64,000 nucleotides of DNA. It comes from RPQJ01 sp963823535 (lineage in GTDB: Bacteria; Pseudomonadota; Gammaproteobacteria; Steroidobacterales; Steroidobacteraceae). The stretch's first letter is position 1, and each line of letters opens with the position of its first letter. Shown piece by piece: positions 38,837 to 47,868 of the stretch. Below the pieces are notes generated by a model that saw only the letters and a program-made list of their open reading frames with translations, searched no databases and was not told where the DNA came from. The position numbers were made by a program, and so were the translations under genes. The stretch covers positions 62,001 to 126,000 of the forward strand of contig CAWGLZ010000006.1 of NCBI GenBank assembly GCA_963823535.1, written 5' to 3'.

Positions 38837-39304
38837 ATGAATTGTTCGCTGACGAATGTTTTCCGATTGCAGGTCCTGGCCGTGGTCGGTGTCCTGTCGA
38901 TGGCGGTCGCCGGGCCGGCGGCTGCGCAGGACAGCGAGAATCCCTTCAAGCGCGGGGCCTACTGGTCTGTGACCGGCATTCATGTGAACGATGGCTCCGG
39001 ACTCAAGTATGCGAACCACCTCGCCAACAACTGGGTTCGCAGCCAGGAGTTCGCCAAGTCGAAGGGCTGGATCTCCGGCTACCACATCCTGAGCAACGCG
39101 TACCCGCGAGAGGGCGAGCCGGACATCTATCTCGTGACCATCTTCAAAGAGATGACGAGCGCAGAGGAAGACGACAAGCGATCCAAGGATTGGCTCGAAT
39201 TCAACAAGTCGACGATGGCGAAGATGCAGGCCGAATCCGGCGAGCGGGCCGAATACCGCACGGTCGGCGGCGACATGCTGCTGACGGAGATGATGAAGAG
39301 GTAA
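38837..39304 (+). CDS. Secreted protein of unknown function
   Basis: A 155-residue protein with a signal peptide (LAVVGVLSMAVAGPAAAQ, cut after AAA or AAAQ). The mature part has mixed alpha/beta character: YWSVTGIHVNDGSGLKYANH, WVRSQEFAKSKGWISGYHIL, EPDIYLVTIFKEMTSAEEDD. This resembles dimeric alpha-beta barrel proteins (NIPSNAP-like), but no family was assigned. GGGAG lies upstream of ATG 38837. The R1 repeat starts 2 bp after the stop, followed by a terminator. Confidence 0.72.
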   Translation: MNCSLTNVFRLQVLAVVGVLSMAVAGPAAAQDSENPFKRGAYWSVTGIHVNDGSGLKYANHLANNWVRSQEFAKSKGWISGYHILSNAYPREGEPDIYLVTIFKEMTSAEEDDKRSKDWLEFNKSTMAKMQAESGERAEYRTVGGDMLLTEMMKR

Positions 39305-39306
39305 AA

Positions 39307-39356
39307 GGTGCCGGTGTTACGGTTTCGGTAACGAAGCCGTAGCAACGGTCCGGGCC
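39307..39356. repeat. Palindromic repeat R1, copy 2
   Basis: Starts GGTGCCGGTGTTACGGTTTC two bases after the stop of the secreted protein gene and continues GGTAACGAAGCCGTAGCAAC. It shares its downstream flank (CCGCAGACGCGAAGGCCCCG) with copy 1, so the repeat unit includes a terminator. Confidence 0.85.
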
Positions 39357-39387
39357 AGCATCGGCCCCGGACCTGACCGCAGACGCG

Positions 39388-39413
39388 AAGGCCCCGGCAA
39401 CCCCGGGGCCTTT
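39388..39413 (+). terminator. Rho-independent terminator, possibly bidirectional
   Basis: AAGGCCCCGG (39388-39397) and CCGGGGCCTT (39403-39412) form a 10-bp stem followed by T-rich sequence. It separates the secreted protein gene from the convergent MFS gene. Confidence 0.85.
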
Positions 39414-39427
39414 GCATTTCCAGGTGT

Positions 39428-40729
39428 TCAGGCTCGTTCCGCAGCCTCCGCCACGACCGCCGACTCGGGCCCGGACCTCGCCGCGGCCTCGTGGCGTCGA
39501 CGTCCGGCCGTCAGCCACAACAGCATCGCGAAGCCGAAGCCGAGCACGCTCGAGACACCGAAGAACGTCATCATCGGCTGGTAGCCGGCCGGGTTCGCAG
39601 CGCTCGCGCCGGCCTGGTCATTGAGCCACCCGGCGACGAGATTGGCGCTGGCGATGCCTGCGTTCTGGATGACCCACATGATGCCGATGGCCGTGCCGAA
39701 ACGATCCGGCGCCACCAGCTTGCTCACCAGCGGCCACATCACCGCGGGCACCATGGAGTAGCTGACACCGATCAGGGCGGTGGCGACCCACAGGCTCCAG
39801 TCGGTCGTGGCGAGTATCACGATCGAGACGGGCAGCAGCAGCGCGCCGAAAGCGAGCATGGGCGCGTAGCGACCCGTGCGGTCGCAGATCCAGCCGAACA
39901 GCGGCGTGGCGAACATCGCGGCCAGGAATACGTAGCTGTTCATGGCACCGGCCGCCGCGAGGTCGAGCCCGTGCGCATGCTGGAAGTACTTGATCGAGAA
40001 TGTGCTGCGGAACGCCAGCATGACCGCGTACCAGAGCACGCAGAGGATCAGCAGGTACCAGTACGCCGGCCCGAAGCTGAACAGGTCGCGCGGCGCGAAA
40101 TGGCGATGTCCGTCGACCGTCGCGGTGTACGTCTCGCCGCGGTGGCGTCGGTCGATCCAGCGATAGGCGACAGAGGCGACGAACGCCATGCCTGCGAGCA
40201 GCATTGCGATCACCAGCGGCGGCTGCCACCCCGCTGCGTACGCATCGGTGAACCACGTGGGCGACATGTCCGCGGAATAGGAGCCCGCGCGGCCGATCGC
40301 GAGCGACAGTCCCATCACGAAGGCGAGGCTGCGGCCTGCGAAGTAGTCGACGATGGCGGCGGTCGTGCCGATCAGGAAGGTCTCCGCGCCCACGCCGAAC
40401 AGCAGTCGGCCGGCCGCCATCGTGGCGAGGTTCGGACCGTAGGCGGTCAGCGCCGCGCCCAGCAGGCAGATGCCGGCCGTCAAGGCCGTGACACGGCTGG
40501 CACCGAAGCGGTCGACCAGTATGCCGCCGACCAGCACCAGCACGACGTTCGGCAGGCTGTAGATCGCGTTGAGCAGACCGATCTGCGTATCCGTGAAACC
40601 GCGTTGGCGCTGCAGCAGGTCGGCGACCGGCCCGATGGAGTCGTAGACGTAGAAGTTGCCGAAGCACGCCGCGGCGATCAGCAGGAAGACCAGCCACGCG
40701 ATACGGCGGCTCGAACCAGGCTTCGACAT
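39428..40729 (-). CDS. Major facilitator superfamily transporter
   Basis: A 433-residue inner-membrane protein with twelve hydrophobic segments. The loop 2-3 motif appears as GGILVDRFGASRVTALTAG. The first helix (LVFLLIAAACFGNFYVYDSI) and the later block LFGWICDRTGRYAPMLAFGA fit the general MFS layout, near MFSD1-like or nitrate/sugar-type carriers. Substrate is unknown. A perfect 8-5-8 inverted repeat about 50 bp upstream (40780-40800) may be an operator. Confidence 0.85.
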   Translation of the reverse strand: MSKPGSSRRIAWLVFLLIAAACFGNFYVYDSIGPVADLLQRQRGFTDTQIGLLNAIYSLPNVVLVLVGGILVDRFGASRVTALTAGICLLGAALTAYGPNLATMAAGRLLFGVGAETFLIGTTAAIVDYFAGRSLAFVMGLSLAIGRAGSYSADMSPTWFTDAYAAGWQPPLVIAMLLAGMAFVASVAYRWIDRRHRGETYTATVDGHRHFAPRDLFSFGPAYWYLLILCVLWYAVMLAFRSTFSIKYFQHAHGLDLAAAGAMNSYVFLAAMFATPLFGWICDRTGRYAPMLAFGALLLPVSIVILATTDWSLWVATALIGVSYSMVPAVMWPLVSKLVAPDRFGTAIGIMWVIQNAGIASANLVAGWLNDQAGASAANPAGYQPMMTFFGVSSVLGFGFAMLLWLTAGRRRHEAAARSGPESAVVAEAAERA

Positions 40730-40779
40730 TCGACCCCCATGGCAGGCGCGGCGCCCTTTCGAATTAGAGTGACAGGCGC

Positions 40780-40800
40780 ACGTTGCGGTTGACGCAACGT
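40780..40800. promoter_or_regulatory. Inverted repeat upstream of the MFS gene, possible operator
   Basis: ACGTTGCG (40780-40787) and CGCAACGT (40793-40800) are perfect 8-bp arms around GTTGA. The size suits a dimeric regulator such as a TetR, MarR or LacI-type protein. No regulator gene is adjacent. Confidence 0.35.
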
Positions 40801-40917
40801 AGCACGGCGCGGCGCCGCAGAGCGACGGTTCTTCAATGTCGCTGCTGACTGACAGGGTTGGCGATGCGATCGACCGGCGTCGCCGTCATCGCCCGGCCGC
40901 CTCGCGAGTGCCCGCGC

Positions 40918-41148
40918 TCACCAGTCCTTCGCCGGGAAGCGCAGCTCGGTTGGCGGCGGCCACGGAAAGCCGGCCTCCTCGACGCGGGCCCGAAAATTCG
41001 GCGCGGCCTCGAGATCGAAAGGCGCTCCGCACACGTAGGACTTCACCGCTTTGGCCAGTGCGAGGTTGCCGCCGACCCGCGCGTCCATGCGCGCGACATG
41101 CTCGTTGGCGAGCCCCCGGTCACCCAGCGCGGCGCCGAACAGGGCTAG
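40918..41148 (-). pseudogene. Truncated 3' gene fragment of unknown family
   Basis: A minus-strand frame of 76 codons ends with TGA at 40920-40918. Its translation is protein-like (FGAALGDRGLANEHVARMDA, YVCGAPFDLEAAPNFRARVE, WPPPTELRFPAKDW) and codon use matches real genes. It has no start: it enters from palindrome R1 copy 3 at 41151. It is probably the C-terminal end of a gene cut off at the repeat. The family was not recognised. Confidence 0.45.
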
Positions 41149-41150
41149 AA

Positions 41151-41196
41151 GGTGCCGGTGTTACGGTTTCGGTCACGAAACCGTAACACCGGCACC
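41151..41196. repeat. Palindromic repeat R1, copy 3 (perfect palindrome)
   Basis: Arms at 41151-41171 and 41176-41196 are 21 bp and perfectly complementary around GTCA. The left arm begins GGTGCCGGTGTTACGGTTTC. It lies 34 bp downstream of the vWA gene. This is the most symmetrical copy and may show the ancestral form. Confidence 0.93.
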
Positions 41197-41230
41197 AACT
41201 CCCAAGTCCGGATGTCCGTTAATGCTGCCA

Positions 41231-42679
41231 TCAGATCGGTATGGTCACCCACCACATGATGGTCGTGTCCGGACCAACCCGGACTTCCAGGTAGCCGCCC
41301 ACCGTGCGTCCCGGCACGAACGCGCCGGGTTGCGCTTCGAGGATCAGACGCACGCGGCTGAACGCTAGACTGCGCCCCACGATGCCGTCGAGCGCGCGAA
41401 ACACCACGGGCAGCTGCGCCGGGTCCTCGACCAGGGCGCATGCACCACCCGTGCGTTTGGCGATCTCGCAGGCAGGCGGCGCGTAGCCCCGTCCGATCGA
41501 GACCAGGGCAACGCCAGCGGCACGCCCGGCCTCTGCGGCGGCGAGCATCGCCCGCCGGCATGATTCCAAGTGCGTGCACGCGTCGTCCCCCACGGTCGGC
41601 TCGGTGCTGACGGCGACGACGGAGCGCTGACGCTCGTTCGACCCTGAGGGAGCGTGCGTCGCGGTGTACGCAATCATGTCGGTAATGGCGGTGTACAGCG
41701 GGTTGGTCCCGCGTTCCTGGCCGGCCAGCGCGTTGACCGCCGTTCGCAAACCCTCGGTATCGGACGTGAAGTCGCCGTAGGTAGTCAGGACTGCTGTCGA
41801 GGGAACGCCCTGGTAGGTCCCAAGCGTCACGGCGTCCGGCGGAGTGACCGACTCGAAATAGGACGTGACGGCCTCGAAACGCAGTCCTGTGGGGTCAAAC
41901 GCCGCCATGTCTGCGCTCTGGTCGAGCAGAACCGCGGCCGCAATCGCCGACCGGGGATTCATCGGCAAGGGACTGAAGGTCGCGTCCGAGACGCGGGCGT
42001 CATACCAGAGGTTGGTGTTCGTCCCGTCCGCCTCGACGATGCACCAATCCCAATCGCAGCTGCCATACAGCACGAAGTCGGAGGCCGTAAGCGTCTCCCT
42101 CGCCACCCCCCTTTCATCCAGCACCGCGATGTCGACGTCGACGGTCAACGTCCTGCCGTCGTCCGAAGCCACAGGACGTGTGGCCAGCAGGACCGGCGTC
42201 GCTTCGGTCACGTGCTCGAGGGTCAGGGTCACCTCCGTGCGCGAGCCGCCGGTCACCGCGAATCGCCGACCGGCCCAGTGGTAGCCGCGGCCACCCGTCT
42301 GGGCTGACGTTTCGCCAGCGGTAACGTCGTTGAACTTCGCCTCGCCGTTGGCATCCGTCGTCTTGGTTCGTCCGTCGAAATTGAGGCCCACGTCGATTCC
42401 GTCGATCGGTGCGCCGGTCGACGTGGTTACCCTGACGATCACCGATCCCTTGCCCGCGGCCGCCGGCGGCGGGGGTGGTGACGTCGGGGGCGCCGAGGTC
42501 GGCGGTTGAGGTGCCGCGCCCCCGGCCGTGCCGGCCAGCGATCCGACGCCGTCGCCGCCCCCGCCACAGGCCGCCGTGGCAAGCACGATGGCCGCCAGGA
42601 ACGCCGTCCGAAACGGTCGGCCCGTGATCTGGGCTGCCGTGGCCGGGCCGGCGTCAGGACTGCGGTTGCAGGTGAACAT
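41231..42679 (-). CDS. Probable lipoprotein with carboxypeptidase-like and vWA domains
   Basis: A 482-residue secreted protein. A signal with a possible lipobox ends at Cys38 (VLATAAC), then a Pro-rich linker (about 55-75). Residues about 78-160 form a carboxypeptidase-regulatory-like beta domain (VIVRVTTSTGAPIDGIDVGL, TTDANGEAKFNDVTAG). A vWA-type domain follows with a degenerate MIDAS (VLLDQSADM). The C-terminus GYLEVRVGPDTTIMWWVTIP is duplicated as a remnant at 48746-48815. Family function is unknown; vWA proteins usually mediate contacts. Paired Cys residues suggest disulfides. Confidence 0.7.
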   Translation of the reverse strand: MFTCNRSPDAGPATAAQITGRPFRTAFLAAIVLATAACGGGGDGVGSLAGTAGGAAPQPPTSAPPTSPPPPPAAAGKGSVIVRVTTSTGAPIDGIDVGLNFDGRTKTTDANGEAKFNDVTAGETSAQTGGRGYHWAGRRFAVTGGSRTEVTLTLEHVTEATPVLLATRPVASDDGRTLTVDVDIAVLDERGVARETLTASDFVLYGSCDWDWCIVEADGTNTNLWYDARVSDATFSPLPMNPRSAIAAAVLLDQSADMAAFDPTGLRFEAVTSYFESVTPPDAVTLGTYQGVPSTAVLTTYGDFTSDTEGLRTAVNALAGQERGTNPLYTAITDMIAYTATHAPSGSNERQRSVVAVSTEPTVGDDACTHLESCRRAMLAAAEAGRAAGVALVSIGRGYAPPACEIAKRTGGACALVEDPAQLPVVFRALDGIVGRSLAFSRVRLILEAQPGAFVPGRTVGGYLEVRVGPDTTIMWWVTIPI

Positions 42680-43117
42680 GACCTTTCTCCTGGTTCGACT
42701 GCCGGATCACTCGTGGTGAACGGCGTGGATGATGGGTACGTGGCCGAGTCTGCACGCCACCGTCGGGAAGGTCGTTTGGAAAGCCTGAAACGTTATGAAA
42801 TGTTCTGAACCGGGCTGCCGGTGCTCGGTATCAACACGTGTCCGCCTGCCCCAGTGCTGGCGACACCCCGCCGCGTCTGGCCGCCCCCTCTCGATTCGCA
42901 CATCCGGTGTAGCCCGTCCAGCGGCCGCCCGCTGCACCGGAGGCACTCTCCCGCGAGCGTGCGCCCGCGCACGGCGCGCCACCAGATTCGTTCCCGTCGC
43001 CGCCGATTTCATTCCGCCTGGCTCGCCTCCGTCGCAAGGAATGGAGGGAGGCGCATCAGGCGACTAACGTCGTGCCGTCCTCGTGGCAGAACCGGCGACA
43101 CAGCAGGAGTAGAAACC
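42680..43117. other. Intergenic region, no gene seen
   Basis: Between divergent vWA and Asp-box genes. The first 150 bp should hold the vWA promoter, and GGAG at 43106-43109 is the ribosome site of the Asp-box gene. Reading frames here lack family resemblance. Confidence 0.4.
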
Positions 43118-45130
43118 ATGGCCCAGCATGCACACGGCGCTGATAACGGATGGCGTGACCGTCTGCTGCGACTGCAGCCCGCGCTCATTGCCGTCCCGGC
43201 ATTCGTGGTCGGGTTCACCGGCGGTTCGGCCAAGGCCGCGATGGACGGCGCGGCCTGGCAGTCCGTCGGGCCGGCGCCGCCGGCGATCGAAGCGGCGATC
43301 GCCGCCGATGCCGCGACCCGTACCATCTATGTCGCAAGCGCCGGTGGCGGAGTGCTCAAGAGTACGAACGACGGAGCGAGCTTCCAGGCTGTCAACAGCG
43401 GGCTCGACGCGCTGTCGGTCACCGCGATGGCGATGGATCCCCGGGACCCCGACGTCGTCTACGTGAGCACGCTGTCCGACGTCTACAAGACGACCGATGG
43501 CGGAGCCTCCTGGCACGCGACCAACGGCCCGACCGGCGTCGTCACCTTCGCGATGGATCCGTCGAATCCGGATGTCGTCTACAGCGGCTCGTCGCCAGGC
43601 GGCGGGGTGAACAAGACGATCAACGGCGGGCTCACGTGGTTCGCGGCGTCCAACGGCATCGGTCTGCCCGCCGTGTTCGCCCTGGCCGTCAAGCCCGATG
43701 AGCCCAGCGTAGTCTTCGCCGGCACGGCCGGATTCGGCTCATTCCGGTCGGACGATGGCGGTAGCACGTGGCGGTCGCTGAACATCGATTCGACGGTCTG
43801 GTCATTTCTCATCGATCCCCTGGACAACTCCGTGGTCTTTGCTGGTACGAACGGGGCTGGTGTTTACGCGAGCAGGGACGGCGGCCTTTCGTTTGCACCA
43901 GTCGGCGCGCCTGAGGTGGGCGTCGTCTTGTCCTTGGTGCGCAGCGGCCCCGACATCTATGCGGGCACGGCAACCGGAGGCGTATCCGTCAGCAGTGACG
44001 GCGGTGCTACCTGGCGCAATACCGGTGTCTCGGCCGGGCTCGGTCTCATCCTCAGCACCGACGGCGCCGGCGCGGTCTATGCCGGAACGAATTTCGACGG
44101 CGCATTCGTGCATCGGGCACTGCCCGTGCCGCCGGGCGCCACCGGCATCCGCCAGTCGAACTGGCGTCGCCTGGGCTGGAACGAACTCGGCAAGTGCGCG
44201 TGCCAGAACGGACACGCCGTGGCGGTCGATCCGGGCGATCACCGCCACGTCCTTCTCACGACCAACGATGGCGGCCTGCTGGTGACCAGGGATGGCGGCA
44301 GGACCTGGCGCGACGGCGGGCAGAACGGACTCTACTCCCGCGCACCGCGTGGCATCGCGTTCGACCCGCAGGATCCCCGGCGGGTCTACGTCGGCGGGTT
44401 CACCGGCATGGGCTTTTTCAAGTCCGACGACAACGGCGAGCACTGGCAGCTCAGGCAATTCGGGTCGAAGGCAATCTACACGACCGGCGTGTCGGTGGAC
44501 GCTGCGGACCACGCGGTGTACGTCGCGACGCTGAACGGCGACGGCGTGTGGAGGAGCACGGACTTCGGTGAAACGTTCGTGCGCATCGATCGGGCCGCTG
44601 GCGCATCGGCCGGCACGTACCTCGGCCTGGCGGGACGCGGCATCACCGCGGACCCCAGGTTGTCCGGCACCGTGTACGTTGCTGCCAGTCGTGGCAGTTC
44701 GGCGGGCATCTGGCGGTCGCAGGACAAGGGCGCGACCTTCGTCAGGGTCGACGCGACGCGAACCCTGAGCATCACGGTCGATCCGACGGATTCGAACGTC
44801 GTCTATGCTGCGACCTCGACCTCCGGCGTCCTGAAGAGCGTCGACGGCGGCGCGTCCTTCAGCGTCAAGAGCGCCGGACTGCCGGCGGGCGTGCAGACCT
44901 CCCGCACGGGCAGCGTGCAGGTCAATCCCCTGAACCCCAACGTCCTCTATGTCGGCACCGAGGGCGGCGGAGTCTTCAGGAGCGAAGACGCCGCCGAATC
45001 CTGGTCGCCCGCAAACGTCGGACTCGACGACCCGAACGTCTATGGACTGGTTCTGGATCCGCAGTCGCCGGACGTCATCTACGCGACCACCGCCAGATCG
45101 ATCTACCGCACGACGACCGGGGCCCAGTGA
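43118..45130 (+). CDS. Secreted Asp-box (BNR/VPS10-like) beta-propeller protein
   Basis: A 670-residue protein with a probable signal (LQPALIAVPAFVVGFTGGSA, cut near AKA). It is built of about twelve Asp-box repeats of S-x-D-x-G-x-T/S-W/F: STNDGASFQ, KTTDGGASWH, RSDDGGSTWRS, SRDGGLSFAP, SSDGGATWRN, TRDGGRTWRD, KSDDNGEHWQL, RSTDFGETFV, RSQDKGATFV and KSVDGGASFS. These alternate with strands such as DPRDPDVVYV and DPSNPDVVYSG. The fold is that of sialidase/Ycf48-like propellers, and enzymatic residues were not found. The start is ATG 43118, supported by GGAG; the frame is open upstream. It precedes the LytS-like cluster. Confidence 0.82.
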   Translation: MAQHAHGADNGWRDRLLRLQPALIAVPAFVVGFTGGSAKAAMDGAAWQSVGPAPPAIEAAIAADAATRTIYVASAGGGVLKSTNDGASFQAVNSGLDALSVTAMAMDPRDPDVVYVSTLSDVYKTTDGGASWHATNGPTGVVTFAMDPSNPDVVYSGSSPGGGVNKTINGGLTWFAASNGIGLPAVFALAVKPDEPSVVFAGTAGFGSFRSDDGGSTWRSLNIDSTVWSFLIDPLDNSVVFAGTNGAGVYASRDGGLSFAPVGAPEVGVVLSLVRSGPDIYAGTATGGVSVSSDGGATWRNTGVSAGLGLILSTDGAGAVYAGTNFDGAFVHRALPVPPGATGIRQSNWRRLGWNELGKCACQNGHAVAVDPGDHRHVLLTTNDGGLLVTRDGGRTWRDGGQNGLYSRAPRGIAFDPQDPRRVYVGGFTGMGFFKSDDNGEHWQLRQFGSKAIYTTGVSVDAADHAVYVATLNGDGVWRSTDFGETFVRIDRAAGASAGTYLGLAGRGITADPRLSGTVYVAASRGSSAGIWRSQDKGATFVRVDATRTLSITVDPTDSNVVYAATSTSGVLKSVDGGASFSVKSAGLPAGVQTSRTGSVQVNPLNPNVLYVGTEGGGVFRSEDAAESWSPANVGLDDPNVYGLVLDPQSPDVIYATTARSIYRTTTGAQ

Positions 45131-45214
45131 CCGAAGGGCGGCGGTGCCAGGCGCCGCCGCCAGGGTTCCGCACGCCTGGAATACTCGCCTTCGAGGGATC
45201 ATGCTTGCAGCCCG

Positions 45215-46330
45215 ATGCGGCTCCCTGCCCGGAACGACGTCATGGGGCACCCCAAGACTCAGCGTGCCTGGAACGTACCACCCGCCAGCGCGGCCTTCGC
45301 CGCGGTGGCCTGCCTTGCGCTCTCGACCCAGTTCCTTTTCCAGCGCACGCTCTACCAGGAGTGGTCCTGGGCTGCGATTGCCAGTGCGTGGCTGCGGAGC
45401 TTCGCCGAACTCGTCGCCGTCGTCGCAGCAATATTGCTCGCGCTCTGGCTGGCGGGCCGAATGCCGATTCGGCGCACTCCCCTGAAGCTGCTCGCGTTCG
45501 GCGCCGCCCTTTTCGCAGGCGCATACGCCGGGGAGTGGGTCGTGCTCTGGATGCAGTGGGGTGAGTGGCCGACAGCGCACTACACGGCCATCCTGCCCCG
45601 CGCGCTGCGCTGGCTGCCGATCGGCGCCGTCGCGGGTGCCGTCATGCTCCTGCGCGCGCGAAACACCGACCTCGCAACGCGTCTGCACGAGTCCGAGCTA
45701 AGCCGCCTGCAGCTGGACCGCCAGCAGCTGGCGGCGCAGGTGCAATTGCTGCAGTCGCAGATCGAGCCTCACTTCCTGTTCAATACGATCGCCACGATCC
45801 GGCGATTGCAGCACACCGATCCGACGAGGGGCCAGGAGACCTTGTCCGGGTTCATTCACTACCTGCGATCCTCGCTTCCGGGCATGCGCTCGACCGAGAC
45901 GACGCTGGGGCGGGAGCTGGCACTGATCGGCGCCTATCTCGACGTCCTCGGCGTGCGAATGGGCGATCGCCTGCGCGTCGAGATCGACGTGGCGCCCGAG
46001 TTGCATGAGCGGCGCATCCCGCCGCTCTCGCTCGCAACGCTGGTCGAGAACTCCATCAAGCACGGCCTCGGCAGCCTGCCGGAGGGAGGCACGATCTCGA
46101 TCCGCGCCTGGCTCGCGGGCGATCTGCTCAACGTGCGGGTTGCGGACACCGGTGTCGGGCTGACCGGATCGGCGGGCAGCGGCATCGGACTTGCCAATCT
46201 GCGCTTACGGCTTCGGAGCCTGTATGGCGAGGCGGGTGTACTGCAGGTCAGCTCGAACGAGCCGCGCGGTGTTGCCGCGACCCTGCGGGTTCCATCGGCA
46301 AGGATCGGCGACGACCGTGGCGACCGTTGA
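45215..46330 (+). CDS. LytS/YehU-type sensor histidine kinase
   Basis: A 371-residue sensor. Four N-terminal membrane helices (for example LVAVVAAILLALWLAGRM) are followed by the His_kinase domain with phospho-acceptor H186 in LLQSQIEPHFLFNTIATIRR. The HATPase part contains LVENSIKHGLGSLPEGG (N box) and VADTGVGLTGSAGSGIGLAN (G boxes). It autophosphorylates and would signal to the LytTR regulator three genes on. A start at ATG 45242 (MGHPKTQRAW), with GGAA upstream, is an alternative to 45215. Confidence 0.92.
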   Translation: MRLPARNDVMGHPKTQRAWNVPPASAAFAAVACLALSTQFLFQRTLYQEWSWAAIASAWLRSFAELVAVVAAILLALWLAGRMPIRRTPLKLLAFGAALFAGAYAGEWVVLWMQWGEWPTAHYTAILPRALRWLPIGAVAGAVMLLRARNTDLATRLHESELSRLQLDRQQLAAQVQLLQSQIEPHFLFNTIATIRRLQHTDPTRGQETLSGFIHYLRSSLPGMRSTETTLGRELALIGAYLDVLGVRMGDRLRVEIDVAPELHERRIPPLSLATLVENSIKHGLGSLPEGGTISIRAWLAGDLLNVRVADTGVGLTGSAGSGIGLANLRLRLRSLYGEAGVLQVSSNEPRGVAATLRVPSARIGDDRGDR

Positions 46331-47447
46331 ATACAGCGACAGCGACGCGACCATGGAGGCCCGCGCAAACATTGCGAGAAATCTCGTCGGCGCGTGTGTC
46401 GGCGGCCTGCTGATCGCATCGATCGAGTTCGCCGTGACACGCGGGTCCGTGCAGTACTCCGTACTTGAGCAGGTCCAGTGGCTGGCGCGGCTCTCCGTGC
46501 ACTGGATGCTGGCGGCCTTGCCGGTCGGGGTCGGCTTCTGGACCGTCGAGCGCAGGGCGATTGACGGAGTTCCCTCCGGCGTCGCCTACGGAACGGCGGT
46601 CGTCGCGGGTGCCGCCGTCGGAGCCTGCATCATGGCGCTGCACGGCAGGTTCATCGATCCGATGATCGCCCGGACCGCGGTGGGCTTCGACATGGAGTTG
46701 GCCGACCGCTTTCTCTACGGCCTCTGGCAGCTCGCGTTCTGGGGCTCAGCCGGTGCCGCGCTCAACGCGATCGATCTACGACGCAAGCGAAGCACCGTTG
46801 CCCTGCGGCAGGGCCAGCTGGAGACGCTGAGGGGTGAACGCCGACTGTCCGAGTTGCGACTGAACGCACTGCACGCGCAGGTCGAGCCCGAATTCGTTCT
46901 GACCACGCTCGACACCGTTGAGCGACTCTATCGCCGGGATGTTGCGGGAGCAGACCATCTGCTCGACGCGCTGATCCAGTTCCTGCGCGAGGCAACACCA
47001 CTCCTGCGCCGGCAGAAATCCACGGTCGACCAGGAGTGCCGGCTGCTGTCGCTGTACGCGCGCGTGCTCGGTACGGCCAACGGACTGGTCGGCGACGTGA
47101 GCGTCGCAGTGGAACCGTCCGCCCGCAACCTGCCCTTGCCACCGGGAATGGTGATCTCGCTCGCACAGCAGCTCCTGGGAGCGCTGACGTCCGGGCCAGC
47201 CCGATTCGACGTGCGTTCGACCCGTCGCGACGACGGCGGCGAGCTCGACCTGTCCGCGACGGCCGCGGGCATCGATTGTGGTGCTGCACTGCAGGATTCC
47301 GTGGCGCGTGCCCGGGACAGGCTTCGACGATCGCTGTGGCCGCGGGGTGACATCACGATCCTGCACGACATGCCGGGCCGCCTTACACTGCGCATCGCAC
47401 TGATCGAAGAACAGGGGGCAGACCATGACGAATCAGAAGGGCATTGA
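46317..47447 (+). CDS. LytS-like pseudokinase lacking the acceptor histidine
   Basis: A 376-residue paralogue in layout of the preceding kinase: four membrane helices (for example LSVHWMLAALPVGVGFWTVE), then a helix with LNALHAQVEPEFVLTTLDTV. The family's PHFLFN is PEFVLT here, so the acceptor His is Glu192. The ATP domain is also degenerate: no N box, and in place of DTGVG there is ATAAGIDCG. It probably cannot transfer phosphate and may act as a heterodimer partner or sensor. The start is GTG 46317, overlapping the previous stop by 14 bp; ATG 46353 is possible. It overlaps the cupin gene by 23 bp. Confidence 0.72.
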   Translation: MATVEYSDSDATMEARANIARNLVGACVGGLLIASIEFAVTRGSVQYSVLEQVQWLARLSVHWMLAALPVGVGFWTVERRAIDGVPSGVAYGTAVVAGAAVGACIMALHGRFIDPMIARTAVGFDMELADRFLYGLWQLAFWGSAGAALNAIDLRRKRSTVALRQGQLETLRGERRLSELRLNALHAQVEPEFVLTTLDTVERLYRRDVAGADHLLDALIQFLREATPLLRRQKSTVDQECRLLSLYARVLGTANGLVGDVSVAVEPSARNLPLPPGMVISLAQQLLGALTSGPARFDVRSTRRDDGGELDLSATAAGIDCGAALQDSVARARDRLRRSLWPRGDITILHDMPGRLTLRIALIEEQGADHDESEGH

Positions 47448-47838
47448 TCGTCGCCGGTTGCTGCAATCGGGCCTCGCGGCCTTGCTCGCGGATCTCGCGG
47501 TGTCCGACGCCATAGCCCAGGATGCCGTCCAGACGGAACCAGGCAGCTACCGTGTCGTCCTGGAGAATTCCAGGCTGCGGGTACTGGAGTTCGTCAGCCG
47601 GCCTCGCACCGCCGTCTGCGGCGTCGGCAAGCATTCGCATCCCCCGCACCTCACGGTTGCTCTCAGCGATTCCAAGGTTCGCGTCACGCTGGCGAACGGC
47701 AAGGTGGTCGAGGGGAGCAACAAGGCGGGAGACGTGTTCTGGAGCGAGGCCGAGACGCACACGGTGGAGAACGTCGGCGGCGGCGTGATGCGCGCATTGA
47801 TCATTGAGATCAAGGATGGACCCGGCACCCCGGCCTAG
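47425..47838 (+). CDS. Cupin-domain protein with Tat-like signal
   Basis: A 137-residue protein. The N-terminus DRRRLLQSGLAALLADLAVS has a twin-arginine-type signal (RRR then hydrophobic stretch), suggesting export of a folded protein. A small cupin barrel follows: VGKHSHPPHLTVALSDSKVR, with GKxSHPPH as the first metal-binding motif (His-x-His-like), and AGDVFWSEAETHTVENVGGG as the second. It is a single-domain cupin of unknown substrate; a sensed small molecule is an inference. It sits inside the kinase-regulator cluster. Confidence 0.75.
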   Translation: MTNQKGIDRRRLLQSGLAALLADLAVSDAIAQDAVQTEPGSYRVVLENSRLRVLEFVSRPRTAVCGVGKHSHPPHLTVALSDSKVRVTLANGKVVEGSNKAGDVFWSEAETHTVENVGGGVMRALIIEIKDGPGTPA

Positions 47839-47868
47839 GCACGATCGCGACGCGAGCAGGTGCCTGCA

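Noticed and set aside
38782..39342. A 186-codon frame across the secreted protein gene
   Set aside because: Its centre is a shadow of the 155-residue gene, which has a signal peptide and a Shine-Dalgarno sequence; only its tail reads through repeat R1.
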